From Bacillota bacterium (GTDB lineage: Bacteria > Bacillota > Bacilli > Bacillales > Bacillaceae_J), in assembly GCA_023457235.1 (NCBI GenBank), contig JAEWMK010000068.1, positions 1-5,528 of the forward strand: a stretch of 5,528 bases of DNA. Direction: 5' to 3'. Shown here one piece after another: positions 1 to 5,528 of this stretch (its first letter is position 1; each line of letters begins with the position of its first letter). Both the position numbers and the translations under genes were made by a program. Under the pieces are notes generated by a model, which worked only from the letters and a program-made list of their open reading frames with translations, was not told where the DNA came from and did not search any database.

Positions 1-2
1 CA

Positions 3-1091
3 ATTTCAGTAGGTGATGAGATTGTAACTCTTCCTAGTAATGAAAAAGCGAAAGTAAAGGGTATCTTAGTAGCAGATAAAGTGTTGGAATCAGCAATGGA
101 AGGACAACCTGTTACGATTCAACTAAATAGAGAAGTGGACGTATCACGAGGTTGTGTATTAACAATTGCAAATAATATTCAAGTAACTGATATGTTTAGG
201 TCTAGAATTCTCTGGATGGATGATACGAAACTTGTTCCAGGTAGAAACTATTTAGTCAAAGTTGGTACAAAAACACTGCCAGGGACAGTTATGTCAATCA
301 AGCAAAAGGTAGATATAAATACTGGGAAGCATATTCCTGCCGAGGAAGCTTTCAAGAATGATTTAGTGGAATGTGATATTTCATTATCAGAGAATATCGT
401 TTTTGATAAATTTGTGAATAATAAAGCATTAGGTGGTTTAATTTTAATTGATCGAGTAACCAATATGACCTCAGCTTGCGGAATTATTGAGCATGCACTT
501 CGTAGATCAACAAATGTTGTATGGCAAGAGACAGATATTACTAGAGAAATTCGGTCACAACAAAAAGGTCAAAAACCATTAACACTTTGGTTTACTGGTC
601 TTTCCGGATCTGGGAAGTCCACACTTGCTAATGAAATTGAAAAACGATTGGTATCTTTGGGATATCATACTATGCTACTTGATGGTGATAATATACGGCA
701 TGGTTTGAATAAAAATTTAGGATTTAAAAAAGTTGATCGTGTCGAAAATATTCGTCGAATTTCAGAAGTAGCAAAGTTAATGAACGATGCAGGACTTATT
801 ACATTAACTTCATTTATTTCTCCATTTGAAAGTGATCGAATAAATGCTAGAGAAATAATTGGTAAGGAATATATCGAAGTTTTTGTCAGCACTCCACTTG
901 AAGAATGTGAAAAACGTGATGTAAAAGGTTTGTATAAGAAAGCACGTACTGGAGAAATTCCGAATTTCACTGGTATTTCTAGCCCATATGAAAAACCTGT
1001 AAATCCAGAAATTGAAATTGATACAAGCGAGTATTCAATAGAAGAAGCAACAGATTATGTTATGAAACAAATTAAAAAATATTTAGATTAG
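3..1091 (+). CDS. cysNC: Bifunctional sulfate adenylyltransferase large subunit / APS kinase (CysN-CysC fusion), 5'-truncated
   Basis: The reading frame is open from the left edge (first full codon at base 3) to TAG at 1089-1091, giving 362 visible residues. The N-terminal GTPase domain would lie outside the window. Visible residues 1 to about 185 match the EF-Tu-like beta-barrel end of CysN: VGDEIVTLPS near the start, then SRGCVLT, typical of the domain II/III junction. From about base 573 a complete APS kinase follows: P-loop GLSGSGKS (bases 597-620), LDGDNIRHGL, FISPF, the RDVKGLYKKARTGEI block, NFTGI and SPYE. CysN with CysD makes APS from ATP and sulfate, driven by GTP hydrolysis; CysC phosphorylates APS to PAPS. 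All act in the cytosol. A cysD gene is expected just upstream but cannot be seen. The GTG at 81 is not the start, because CysN homology continues upstream of it. The family call is firm; whether PAPS feeds assimilation or sulfation is not shown. Confidence 0.93.
   Translation: MSVGDEIVTLPSNEKAKVKGILVADKVLESAMEGQPVTIQLNREVDVSRGCVLTIANNIQVTDMFRSRILWMDDTKLVPGRNYLVKVGTKTLPGTVMSIKQKVDINTGKHIPAEEAFKNDLVECDISLSENIVFDKFVNNKALGGLILIDRVTNMTSACGIIEHALRRSTNVVWQETDITREIRSQQKGQKPLTLWFTGLSGSGKSTLANEIEKRLVSLGYHTMLLDGDNIRHGLNKNLGFKKVDRVENIRRISEVAKLMNDAGLITLTSFISPFESDRINAREIIGKEYIEVFVSTPLEECEKRDVKGLYKKARTGEIPNFTGISSPYEKPVNPEIEIDTSEYSIEEATDYVMKQIKKYLD
573..1088 (+). other. APS kinase domain of the CysNC fusion
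   Basis: This is the C-terminal catalytic module of the fusion, about 172 residues, close to the length of a stand-alone CysC. It has the Walker A motif GLSGSGKS at 597-620, the DGDNIRHGL substrate-binding block, the FISPF serine loop and the lid region with RDVKGLYKKAR. No key residue appears missing, so it is probably active. The linker from the CysN part, around bases 540-572, is short and polar (SQQKGQK). Confidence 0.88.
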
Positions 1092-1133
1092 TAAAATACT
1101 AAAAGACTTCAATGTGCACTAAGATATTGAAAT

Positions 1134-1140
1134 AAGGTAG
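1134..1140 (+). promoter_or_regulatory. Ribosome binding site that sets the permease start
   Basis: AAGGTAG lies 10 bases before the ATG at 1151. An in-frame GTG at 1142 is only one base after this motif, too close for initiation, so ATG 1151 is preferred. The match to the anti-Shine-Dalgarno sequence is moderate (AAGG core). Confidence 0.5.
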
Positions 1141-1150
1141 AGTGTGCTTT

Positions 1151-2935
1151 ATGACATGGGAAATGGTTGTCGTAATTGTTGCAATAATTAGTATGATTGT
1201 TGGATTAGCTTTAGAACTTGCTCGAGCAGATATGATTGTTTTTGGAACAGTGGCTATGCTTTTGTTATTAGGAATTTTAACACCTGAAGAAGCTTTGAAT
1301 GGTTTTGCAAATGAAGGTATGTTAACAGTTGCCTTGTTATTTATTATTGTAGGTGCTATTCAAAAAAGCGGTGTTGTTGAGGGGGCAATAAGGAAAATAC
1401 TTGGTTCAGGACAATCTGAGAAAAAGGCACTTTTAAAAATATTATTACCGGTTCCAGTGCTTTCTGCATTTTTAAATAATACCCCAATTGTTGTTGCACT
1501 TACACCGTTGATTCGGAAATGGTGTTTGGAACGCGGCTTGTCACCATCTAAATTTCTTATTCCTCTATCCTACATAACAGTCTTAGGAGGTACCATGACT
1601 TTAATCGGTACCTCTACAAATATTGTTATCCATGGATTAATGCTAGAAAAGGGTATGGATGGTTTTTCAATGTTTGAACTTGGTATTGTTGGTTTGCCCT
1701 TGACAATGGTAGGGATTCTTTATTTACTAACAATTGGATACAAAATACTACCAAGTCATAAGGTGACGACAACAGAAAAATTTAAAGAACAAACTCGTGA
1801 TTATATGTGTGAATTTATAGTTCAGAGCAATTATCCGTTTATTAATCAATCCGTAGAAGAAGCAGGTCTTCGCCATTTAGAAGGACTGTTTTTGATAGCA
1901 ATTATCCGAGGGAAAACAAAATTATCACCTGTTAAGTCAACTACTAAAATAAAAATGGAGGATCGTTTAATTTTCGCAGGGTTGTTATCTACAATTGCAG
2001 AACTTCAACAAAGAAAAGGATTAACTCTTGAAACTGGTACAGAGCTAACGCTAGATACATTGAAAAATGGTAATTCAAAATTAGTGGAAGTTGTCATATC
2101 AGATCAATCATCGTTAGTATTTAATAAAATTAGAGATACACAGTTTAGGGGAAGATATGATGCTGCTGTTATTGCGGTTCATCGCAATAGTGAACGAGTC
2201 AAAAGCAAAATTGGTGATATAGTATTAAAACCCGGTGACACTTTACTACTATTGACTGGTTCAGACTTTTTTGAAAGGGAACATTATAATGATTTTTATG
2301 TGGTCACTCCAATAGAGATTCCTAAACATATAGAAGATAACATAAGGGGATCCATAATAGCTTTATCTACAATGTTAATTATGATTATACTAGTTACTTT
2401 TAATGTATTAACCATGTTTAAGGCGATGTTATTATCCACAATTATTTTATTAGGATTGCGTATTGTAACTCCGGAAGAAGCAAAACAGTCCATACAATTT
2501 AATGTTCTATTATTAATTGCAAGTTCATTTGGAATAGGAGCTGCTTTATTAAAGACCGGTACAGCTACTTGGATAGCAGATGGTTTAGTTTCAATAACTG
2601 CACCATTTGGGTTGGTTTTTGTTTTGTTATTAATTTATCTATTAACAAATATTTTTACTGAAATAATGTCAAATACAGCAACAGCTGTGATGATGTTCCC
2701 GATTGCGGTTGAAATGGCTAATCAAATGCATATCAATCCTAAGGCACTCATAATCATCGTTACAATTTCTGCATCTACTGCATTTGCAACTCCAATAGGC
2801 TATCAGACAAATTTGATTGTTTATGGTCCAGGGGGCTATCATTTTAAGGATTATTTAAAAGTTGGAATACCATTAAATATTTTATGTATGATAGTTACTG
2901 TAGTGATTGTGTATTTGGTTTGGATTTATAATTAA
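1151..2935 (+). CDS. SLC13/DASS-family permease with two RCK_C (TrkA-C) domains, probable sulfate transporter
   Basis: A 594-residue inner-membrane protein. Hydrophobic segments cluster in residues 5-200 and 398-592, with a hydrophilic cytosolic insert at about 217-387 (bases 1799-2311). The insert reads as two TrkA-C/RCK_C-like units, each ending in a PGD/MEDRLIFAG- or PGDTLLLLTG-like strand. Each membrane half carries a family signature: LNNTPIVV (108-115) with LIGTSTN in the first, and SNTATAVMMFP (508-518) with ATPIGYQTN in the second. These match the SNT-type ion/substrate loops of the DASS (divalent anion:Na+ symporter) superfamily. Length and layout fit the permeases with a central pair of TrkA-C domains, some of which move sulfate. 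The gene follows cysNC after 59 bases with no terminator, which suggests co-transcription and sulfate as substrate. Substrate is inferred from context; another divalent anion or a dicarboxylate cannot be excluded. The ATG at 1151 is chosen over GTG 1142 on ribosome-binding-site spacing. Confidence 0.85.
   Translation: MTWEMVVVIVAIISMIVGLALELARADMIVFGTVAMLLLLGILTPEEALNGFANEGMLTVALLFIIVGAIQKSGVVEGAIRKILGSGQSEKKALLKILLPVPVLSAFLNNTPIVVALTPLIRKWCLERGLSPSKFLIPLSYITVLGGTMTLIGTSTNIVIHGLMLEKGMDGFSMFELGIVGLPLTMVGILYLLTIGYKILPSHKVTTTEKFKEQTRDYMCEFIVQSNYPFINQSVEEAGLRHLEGLFLIAIIRGKTKLSPVKSTTKIKMEDRLIFAGLLSTIAELQQRKGLTLETGTELTLDTLKNGNSKLVEVVISDQSSLVFNKIRDTQFRGRYDAAVIAVHRNSERVKSKIGDIVLKPGDTLLLLTGSDFFEREHYNDFYVVTPIEIPKHIEDNIRGSIIALSTMLIMIILVTFNVLTMFKAMLLSTIILLGLRIVTPEEAKQSIQFNVLLLIASSFGIGAALLKTGTATWIADGLVSITAPFGLVFVLLLIYLLTNIFTEIMSNTATAVMMFPIAVEMANQMHINPKALIIIVTISASTAFATPIGYQTNLIVYGPGGYHFKDYLKVGIPLNILCMIVTVVIVYLVWIYN
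1799..2311 (+). other. Tandem RCK_C-like regulatory domains inserted between the permease halves
   Basis: This hydrophilic stretch of about 170 residues splits the two membrane halves. Two repeats can be seen. The first runs from CEFIVQSNYPFINQSVEEAGLR to KMEDRLIFAG. The second runs from LVEVVISDQSSLVFNKIRD to LKPGDTLLLLTG. The pattern of an initial beta strand, a helix with conserved Leu/Arg, and a closing G-D-x-L strand is typical of RCK_C. In other transporters these domains bind small ligands and gate transport; no ligand can be named from this sequence. Confidence 0.7.
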
Positions 2936-2978
2936 TATTTAGATAGAGAGAGCTTGTTGAAAAAATTTTTAGCCAGTA

Positions 2979-3005
2979 GGTGGTCCAAGTAACAAAAAGG
3001 ACACC
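2979..3005 (+). repeat. Imperfect inverted repeat (possible hairpin)
   Basis: The arms are GGTGGTCC (2979-2986) and GGACACC (2999-3005). They pair over 7 base pairs with one bulged G, around a 12-base A-rich loop. It is followed by an A-rich tract rather than a T-run, so it does not look like an intrinsic terminator on the + strand. It could be an RNA structure in the gmd leader, a relic of a mobile-element end, or chance. Confidence 0.35.
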
Positions 3006-3052
3006 ATAAAAAGCTTAAAATCATAAAAGTGTTTATTTCAAAGTTTTAATCT

Positions 3053-3057
3053 AGGAG
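3053..3057 (+). promoter_or_regulatory. Ribosome binding site of gmd
   Basis: AGGAG sits six bases before the ATG at 3064, a near-ideal Gram-positive Shine-Dalgarno. It is the strongest in the window and supports both the start choice and efficient translation of the first gene of the GDP-fucose block. Confidence 0.8.
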
Positions 3058-3063
3058 TGAAAC

Positions 3064-4152
3064 ATGAAAAAAAGACCATTAATTACAGGTATTACAGGAC
3101 AAGACGGTGCTTATTTAGTGGATTTTTTATTAAAAAAAGGCTATGAAGTACACGGTATTAAACGGAGAGCTTCATCTTTCAATACTGATCGGATTGACCA
3201 TTTATATCAAGATCCACACGAACAAGATGTAAATTTTTACCTTCATTATGGTGATTTAACAGATTCCACTAACTTGATTAGAATTGTGCAAGAGGTTCAG
3301 CCTGACGAAGTTTATAATTTAGCTGCTCAGAGCCATGTTCAGGTTTCTTTTGAAACTCCTGAATATACTGCGAATTCTGATGCACTAGGGACGCTGCGAT
3401 TATTGGAAGCTATACGAATTTTAGGAATGACAGATAAGTTAAAATTTTATCAGGCTTCTACAAGTGAGCTATATGGAAAAGTACAAGAAACTCCACAAAC
3501 TGAAAAAACACCATTTTATCCAAGAAGTCCGTATGCTGCAGCTAAGTTATATGGTTATTGGATTACTGTAAATTATCGGGAAGCGTATAATATATTTGCT
3601 TGTAACGGAATTTTATTTAATCATGAATCACCTGTACGTGGTGAGACGTTTGTAACAAGAAAGATAACGAGAGCTGTTGCAAGAATTAAGCTAGATCTAC
3701 AGGACAAGCTTTATCTTGGAAACTTAGACTCTAAACGTGATTGGGGTTTTGCTGGTGACTATGTGGAAGCAATGTGGTTAATGCTTCAACAAGACGAAGC
3801 AGATGATTTTGTAATTGCTACTGGAGAAACACATACTGTTCGAGAATTTGTAGAGAGAGCTTTCAATGAAGTTGGGATTGAACTTGAGTGGCATGGTAGT
3901 GGAGTTGGTGAAAAAGGGCTTGATAAAAAGACAGGAAATGTTTTACTTGAAATTGATCCTCGGTATTTCCGTCCAACTGAGGTAGATTTTTTATTTGGTG
4001 ATCCTACTAAGGCAAAACAAAAATTAGGTTGGCAGCCAAAGGTATCGTTCCAAGATCTTGTAAAAATGATGGTCCAAAAGGATGTAGAAGCTGCTAGGAA
4101 AGATATAGCTGTTAAAAATTTAGGATACGATATTAGGAATTATTATGAATAA
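3064..4152 (+). CDS. gmd: GDP-mannose 4,6-dehydratase
   Basis: A complete cytosolic extended short-chain dehydrogenase of 362 residues, close to the usual Gmd length. It converts GDP-D-mannose to GDP-4-keto-6-deoxy-D-mannose with tightly bound NADP(H). The N-terminal Rossmann motif is GITGQDGAYL (residues 9-18), followed by the Gmd-specific KRRASSFNTDRIDHLY block that holds the NADP phosphate. Further motifs are GDLTD (63-67), NLAAQSHV (85-92) and STSELYG (132-138). The expected catalytic residues are present: Thr133, Glu135, and Tyr157/Lys161 in YAAAK. NHESPVRGETFVTRKI (186-201) is a Gmd hallmark in the nucleotide-sugar pocket. The start is well supported by AGGAG six bases upstream. fcl follows after 15 bases, so the two are surely co-transcribed. 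The product could also feed GDP-rhamnose or GDP-perosamine, but the adjacent fcl points to GDP-L-fucose. Confidence 0.97.
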   Translation: MKKRPLITGITGQDGAYLVDFLLKKGYEVHGIKRRASSFNTDRIDHLYQDPHEQDVNFYLHYGDLTDSTNLIRIVQEVQPDEVYNLAAQSHVQVSFETPEYTANSDALGTLRLLEAIRILGMTDKLKFYQASTSELYGKVQETPQTEKTPFYPRSPYAAAKLYGYWITVNYREAYNIFACNGILFNHESPVRGETFVTRKITRAVARIKLDLQDKLYLGNLDSKRDWGFAGDYVEAMWLMLQQDEADDFVIATGETHTVREFVERAFNEVGIELEWHGSGVGEKGLDKKTGNVLLEIDPRYFRPTEVDFLFGDPTKAKQKLGWQPKVSFQDLVKMMVQKDVEAARKDIAVKNLGYDIRNYYE

Positions 4153-4156
4153 AATT

Positions 4157-4161
4157 GGGTG
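4157..4161 (+). promoter_or_regulatory. Weak ribosome binding site that sets the fcl start
   Basis: GGGTG lies six bases before the ATG at 4168. A GTG at 4159, in frame with fcl, overlaps this motif and has nothing purine-rich at a usable distance upstream. Starting at ATG 4168 also gives an N-terminus (MKKEAKIYVAGHNG) typical of Fcl, so 4168 is preferred. The weak site, 15 bases after gmd's stop, suggests translational coupling. Confidence 0.45.
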
Positions 4162-4167
4162 TTAATC

Positions 4168-5118
4168 ATGAAAAAAGAAGCGAAAATATATGTGGCTGGT
4201 CATAACGGCCTTGTTGGTTCATCAATCAAAAGGCAATTAGAAAATCAAGGGTATAGGCAAATAATCGGAAGGTCTAGTAGTGAATTAGATTTGCGAAATC
4301 AACTGGAAGTGTTTCAATTTTTTCAAACTGAAAAACCTGATTATGTTTTCATGGCAGCGGCAAAGGTTGGTGGAATTTTAGAAAATCATTCAAAGCCAGC
4401 ATCATTTATATATGATAATTTAATGATAGAAACAAATGTGATTCATGCAGCGTATGAGCATAATGTTCAAAAGCTTTTATTCTTAGGAAGCTCATGTATT
4501 TATCCAAAGTTAGCACCTCAACCAATAAAAGAAGGGCATTTGTTGACAGGCAAGCTAGAGCCAACAAACGAACCATATGCAATAGCAAAAATTGCTGGTA
4601 TTAAATTATGTTCTTCTTATAATAGGCAATATGGTACTGACTATTTAGCTGTGATGCCGACAAATTTGTATGGAATTCATGATAATTTTGATTTGAGTAG
4701 TTCCCACGTTTTACCTGCACTAATTCGAAAGTTCCATGAGGCGAAAGTTAGTGGACTAGACCATGTTGAAGTATGGGGAACAGGTCAGCCCAAACGGGAA
4801 TTTTTGTATGTCGATGATCTAGCAGATGCATGTATTTATTTAATGCAAAACTATCACGCTAAAGATATAGGTGAATTTGTGAATATTGGGACAGGTGTAG
4901 ATATCACAATAGCTGAGTTAGCAGACCTTATAAAGGTTATTGTCGGTTATCAAGGCGAGGTTATTTTTAATAAAGAAAAACCAGATGGAACACCACGGAA
5001 ATTATTAGACGTTTCTAAGATGAGTAGCCTTGGCTGGAATTCAAAAGTAAGACTTGAAGAAGGTATTCGCACAACTTATGAATGGTATAAGAGTCATATA
5101 AGTAAAGTAGGGGATTAA
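4168..5118 (+). CDS. fcl: GDP-L-fucose synthase (GDP-4-keto-6-deoxymannose 3,5-epimerase/4-reductase)
   Basis: A complete cytosolic enzyme of 316 residues, typical for Fcl (also called WcaG). It epimerises GDP-4-keto-6-deoxymannose at C3 and C5, then reduces C4 with NADPH to give GDP-L-fucose. The Rossmann motif GHNGLVG is at residues 11-17 and AAAKVGGI near 63-70. LFLGSSCIYP (104-113) supplies Ser108 and Cys110. EPTNEPYAIAK (131-141) supplies catalytic Tyr137 and Lys141. PTNLYG and SSHVLPAL follow, with His180. Ser, Cys, Tyr, Lys and His all align with the E. coli Fcl active site with a one-residue offset, so both epimerase and reductase functions look intact. The gene is between gmd (15 bases) and manC (4 bases) in an evident operon. 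The alternative GTG start at 4159 would add three residues and is less likely. Confidence 0.96.
   Translation: MKKEAKIYVAGHNGLVGSSIKRQLENQGYRQIIGRSSSELDLRNQLEVFQFFQTEKPDYVFMAAAKVGGILENHSKPASFIYDNLMIETNVIHAAYEHNVQKLLFLGSSCIYPKLAPQPIKEGHLLTGKLEPTNEPYAIAKIAGIKLCSSYNRQYGTDYLAVMPTNLYGIHDNFDLSSSHVLPALIRKFHEAKVSGLDHVEVWGTGQPKREFLYVDDLADACIYLMQNYHAKDIGEFVNIGTGVDITIAELADLIKVIVGYQGEVIFNKEKPDGTPRKLLDVSKMSSLGWNSKVRLEEGIRTTYEWYKSHISKVGD
5109..5114 (+). promoter_or_regulatory. Ribosome binding site of the manC-like gene
   Basis: AGGGGA lies inside the last codons of fcl, eight bases before the ATG at 5123. The spacing is good and the overlap with fcl's end supports a coupled operon. Confidence 0.7.
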
Positions 5119-5122
5119 AAAG

Positions 5123-5528
5123 ATGAAAATAATTTTACTATCTGGTGGCTCTGGGCGGCGCTTATGGCCACTTTCAAATGATGTGAGAGCGAAACAATTT
5201 TTAAAGGTATTAAGAAATGATTCAGGCGAAATGGAATCCATGGTGCAGCGCGTGTGGAGTCAGTTGGCTAATGCTGCACTAGCAAGTAAAACAGTTATTG
5301 CTACAGGCAAAAGCCAAGTTGATTTGTTACGTAGCCAGTTAGGTGATGATGTTCCTTTAGTCATAGAACCAGAACGTAGAGACACTTTTCCAGCAATTGC
5401 ATTAGCATCTACTTTTCTTTATTCTAAACAAAATATCAAAGAAGAAGAAATTGTTGCAGTACTTTCTGTTGACCCATATGTAGAAAAACATTTTTTTGGA
5501 AAGATAGTAGAGATGGGGAACTCACTAG
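5123..5528 (+). CDS. manC: Mannose-1-phosphate guanylyltransferase (GDP-mannose pyrophosphorylase), 3'-truncated
   Basis: The frame starts at ATG 5123, four bases after fcl's stop, and stays open to the right edge (135 residues plus one base). The N-terminus MKIILLSGGSGRRLWPLS has the nucleotidyltransferase signature GGSGRRLWPLS (residues 8-18), followed by RAKQF (22-26) with the pyrophosphorylase lysine, Lys24. The block EPERRDTFPAIALAS (82-96) is characteristic of ManC-type enzymes. The next motif reads VLSVDPYVE (113-121), where classical ManC/AlgA enzymes have a VxPADHxI-like form; this suggests a variant ManC subfamily. The enzyme makes GDP-mannose from mannose-1-phosphate and GTP, the substrate for the upstream gmd. 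Whether a C-terminal phosphomannose-isomerase domain is fused cannot be seen. A related sugar-1-phosphate nucleotidyltransferase is possible, but the gmd-fcl context makes GDP-mannose by far the likeliest product. Confidence 0.88.
   Translation, partial: MKIILLSGGSGRRLWPLSNDVRAKQFLKVLRNDSGEMESMVQRVWSQLANAALASKTVIATGKSQVDLLRSQLGDDVPLVIEPERRDTFPAIALASTFLYSKQNIKEEEIVAVLSVDPYVEKHFFGKIVEMGNSL

Larger units (their letters stand above)
2936..3063 (+). other. 128-base intergenic gap between permease and gmd
   Basis: This is the longest non-coding stretch in the window and separates the sulfur genes from the GDP-fucose genes. It holds a 10-base AAAAATTTTT palindrome (2961-2970), an imperfect hairpin (2979-3005) and the gmd ribosome binding site. 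I see no convincing sigma-A promoter: TTGAAA at 2957-2962 has no TATAAT-like box 17 bases on, and TAAAAT at 3016-3021 lacks a -35 partner. There is no GC-rich stem followed by a T-run, so no standard intrinsic terminator. Read-through from the permease is possible. Confidence 0.5.

Noticed and set aside
81..83. GTG as a start codon for the first gene
   Set aside because: The frame is open to the left edge and residues upstream of 81 still match CysN, so the gene is truncated by the window.
248..970. Minus-strand open frames (248-463, 665-970)
   Set aside because: They lie wholly inside cysNC, have no recognisable domain and no good ribosome binding site; they are antisense shadows.
1092..1150. 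Promoter or terminator between cysNC and the permease
   Set aside because: No stem with a T-run and no paired -35/-10 boxes were found; it looks like a simple intra-operon spacer.
1585..1597. AGGAGG followed by an in-frame ATG inside the permease gene, suggesting an internal start
   Set aside because: The spacing is only four bases, and the Shine-Dalgarno-like run comes from conserved Leu-Gly-Gly codons; a start here would remove the first transport motif.
1588..1613. Perfect 7-base inverted repeat AGGTACC/GGTACCT
   Set aside because: It lies in codons for a conserved GGTMTLIGTST transport loop, and the repeated Gly-Thr residues explain it.
2296..2493. Minus-strand open frame inside the permease gene
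   Set aside because: It is antisense to hydrophobic codons of a well-supported permease and shows no family features.
2979..3005. Intrinsic terminator after the permease
   Set aside because: The stem is short and bulged and is followed by A-rich rather than T-rich sequence.
4406..4588. Minus-strand open frame inside fcl
   Set aside because: It is opposite highly conserved fcl codons and has no independent support.
5041..5241. Minus-strand open frame across the fcl-manC junction
   Set aside because: It overlaps two strongly supported genes on the other strand and resembles nothing known.

Overview
This window looks like part of a surface-polysaccharide (capsule or exopolysaccharide) locus from a low-GC Gram-positive bacterium. 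The DNA is clearly AT-rich, the best ribosome binding sites are AGGAG/AGGGGA types, and all genes lie head-to-tail on the + strand. A Bacillaceae-like host is plausible, but nothing here fixes the genus. Both edges cut through genes.

Layout. Bases 3-1091 hold the 3' part of a cysNC fusion: the end of the large subunit of sulfate adenylyltransferase joined to a complete APS kinase. Bases 1151-2935 encode a DASS/SLC13-type permease with two cytosolic RCK_C-like domains, most likely a sulfate importer. A 128-base gap (2936-3063) has a weak imperfect hairpin and no clear terminator. A tight run follows: gmd (GDP-mannose 4,6-dehydratase, 3064-4152), fcl (GDP-L-fucose synthase, 4168-5118) and the start of a manC-like mannose-1-phosphate guanylyltransferase (5123 to the right edge).

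How the genes fit together. The left half imports sulfate and activates it to APS and then PAPS. The right half makes GDP-mannose (manC), then GDP-4-keto-6-deoxymannose (gmd), then GDP-L-fucose (fcl). So one locus supplies both a sulfuryl donor and an activated deoxyhexose. The most interesting reading is that it serves a sulfated, fucose-containing glycan, similar in logic to rhizobial nodPQ plus noeL/nolK. No sulfotransferase or glycosyltransferase is visible here, so this stays a hypothesis; ordinary sulfate assimilation beside a polysaccharide cluster is the main alternative. Each gene belongs to a known family; any novelty is in the combination.
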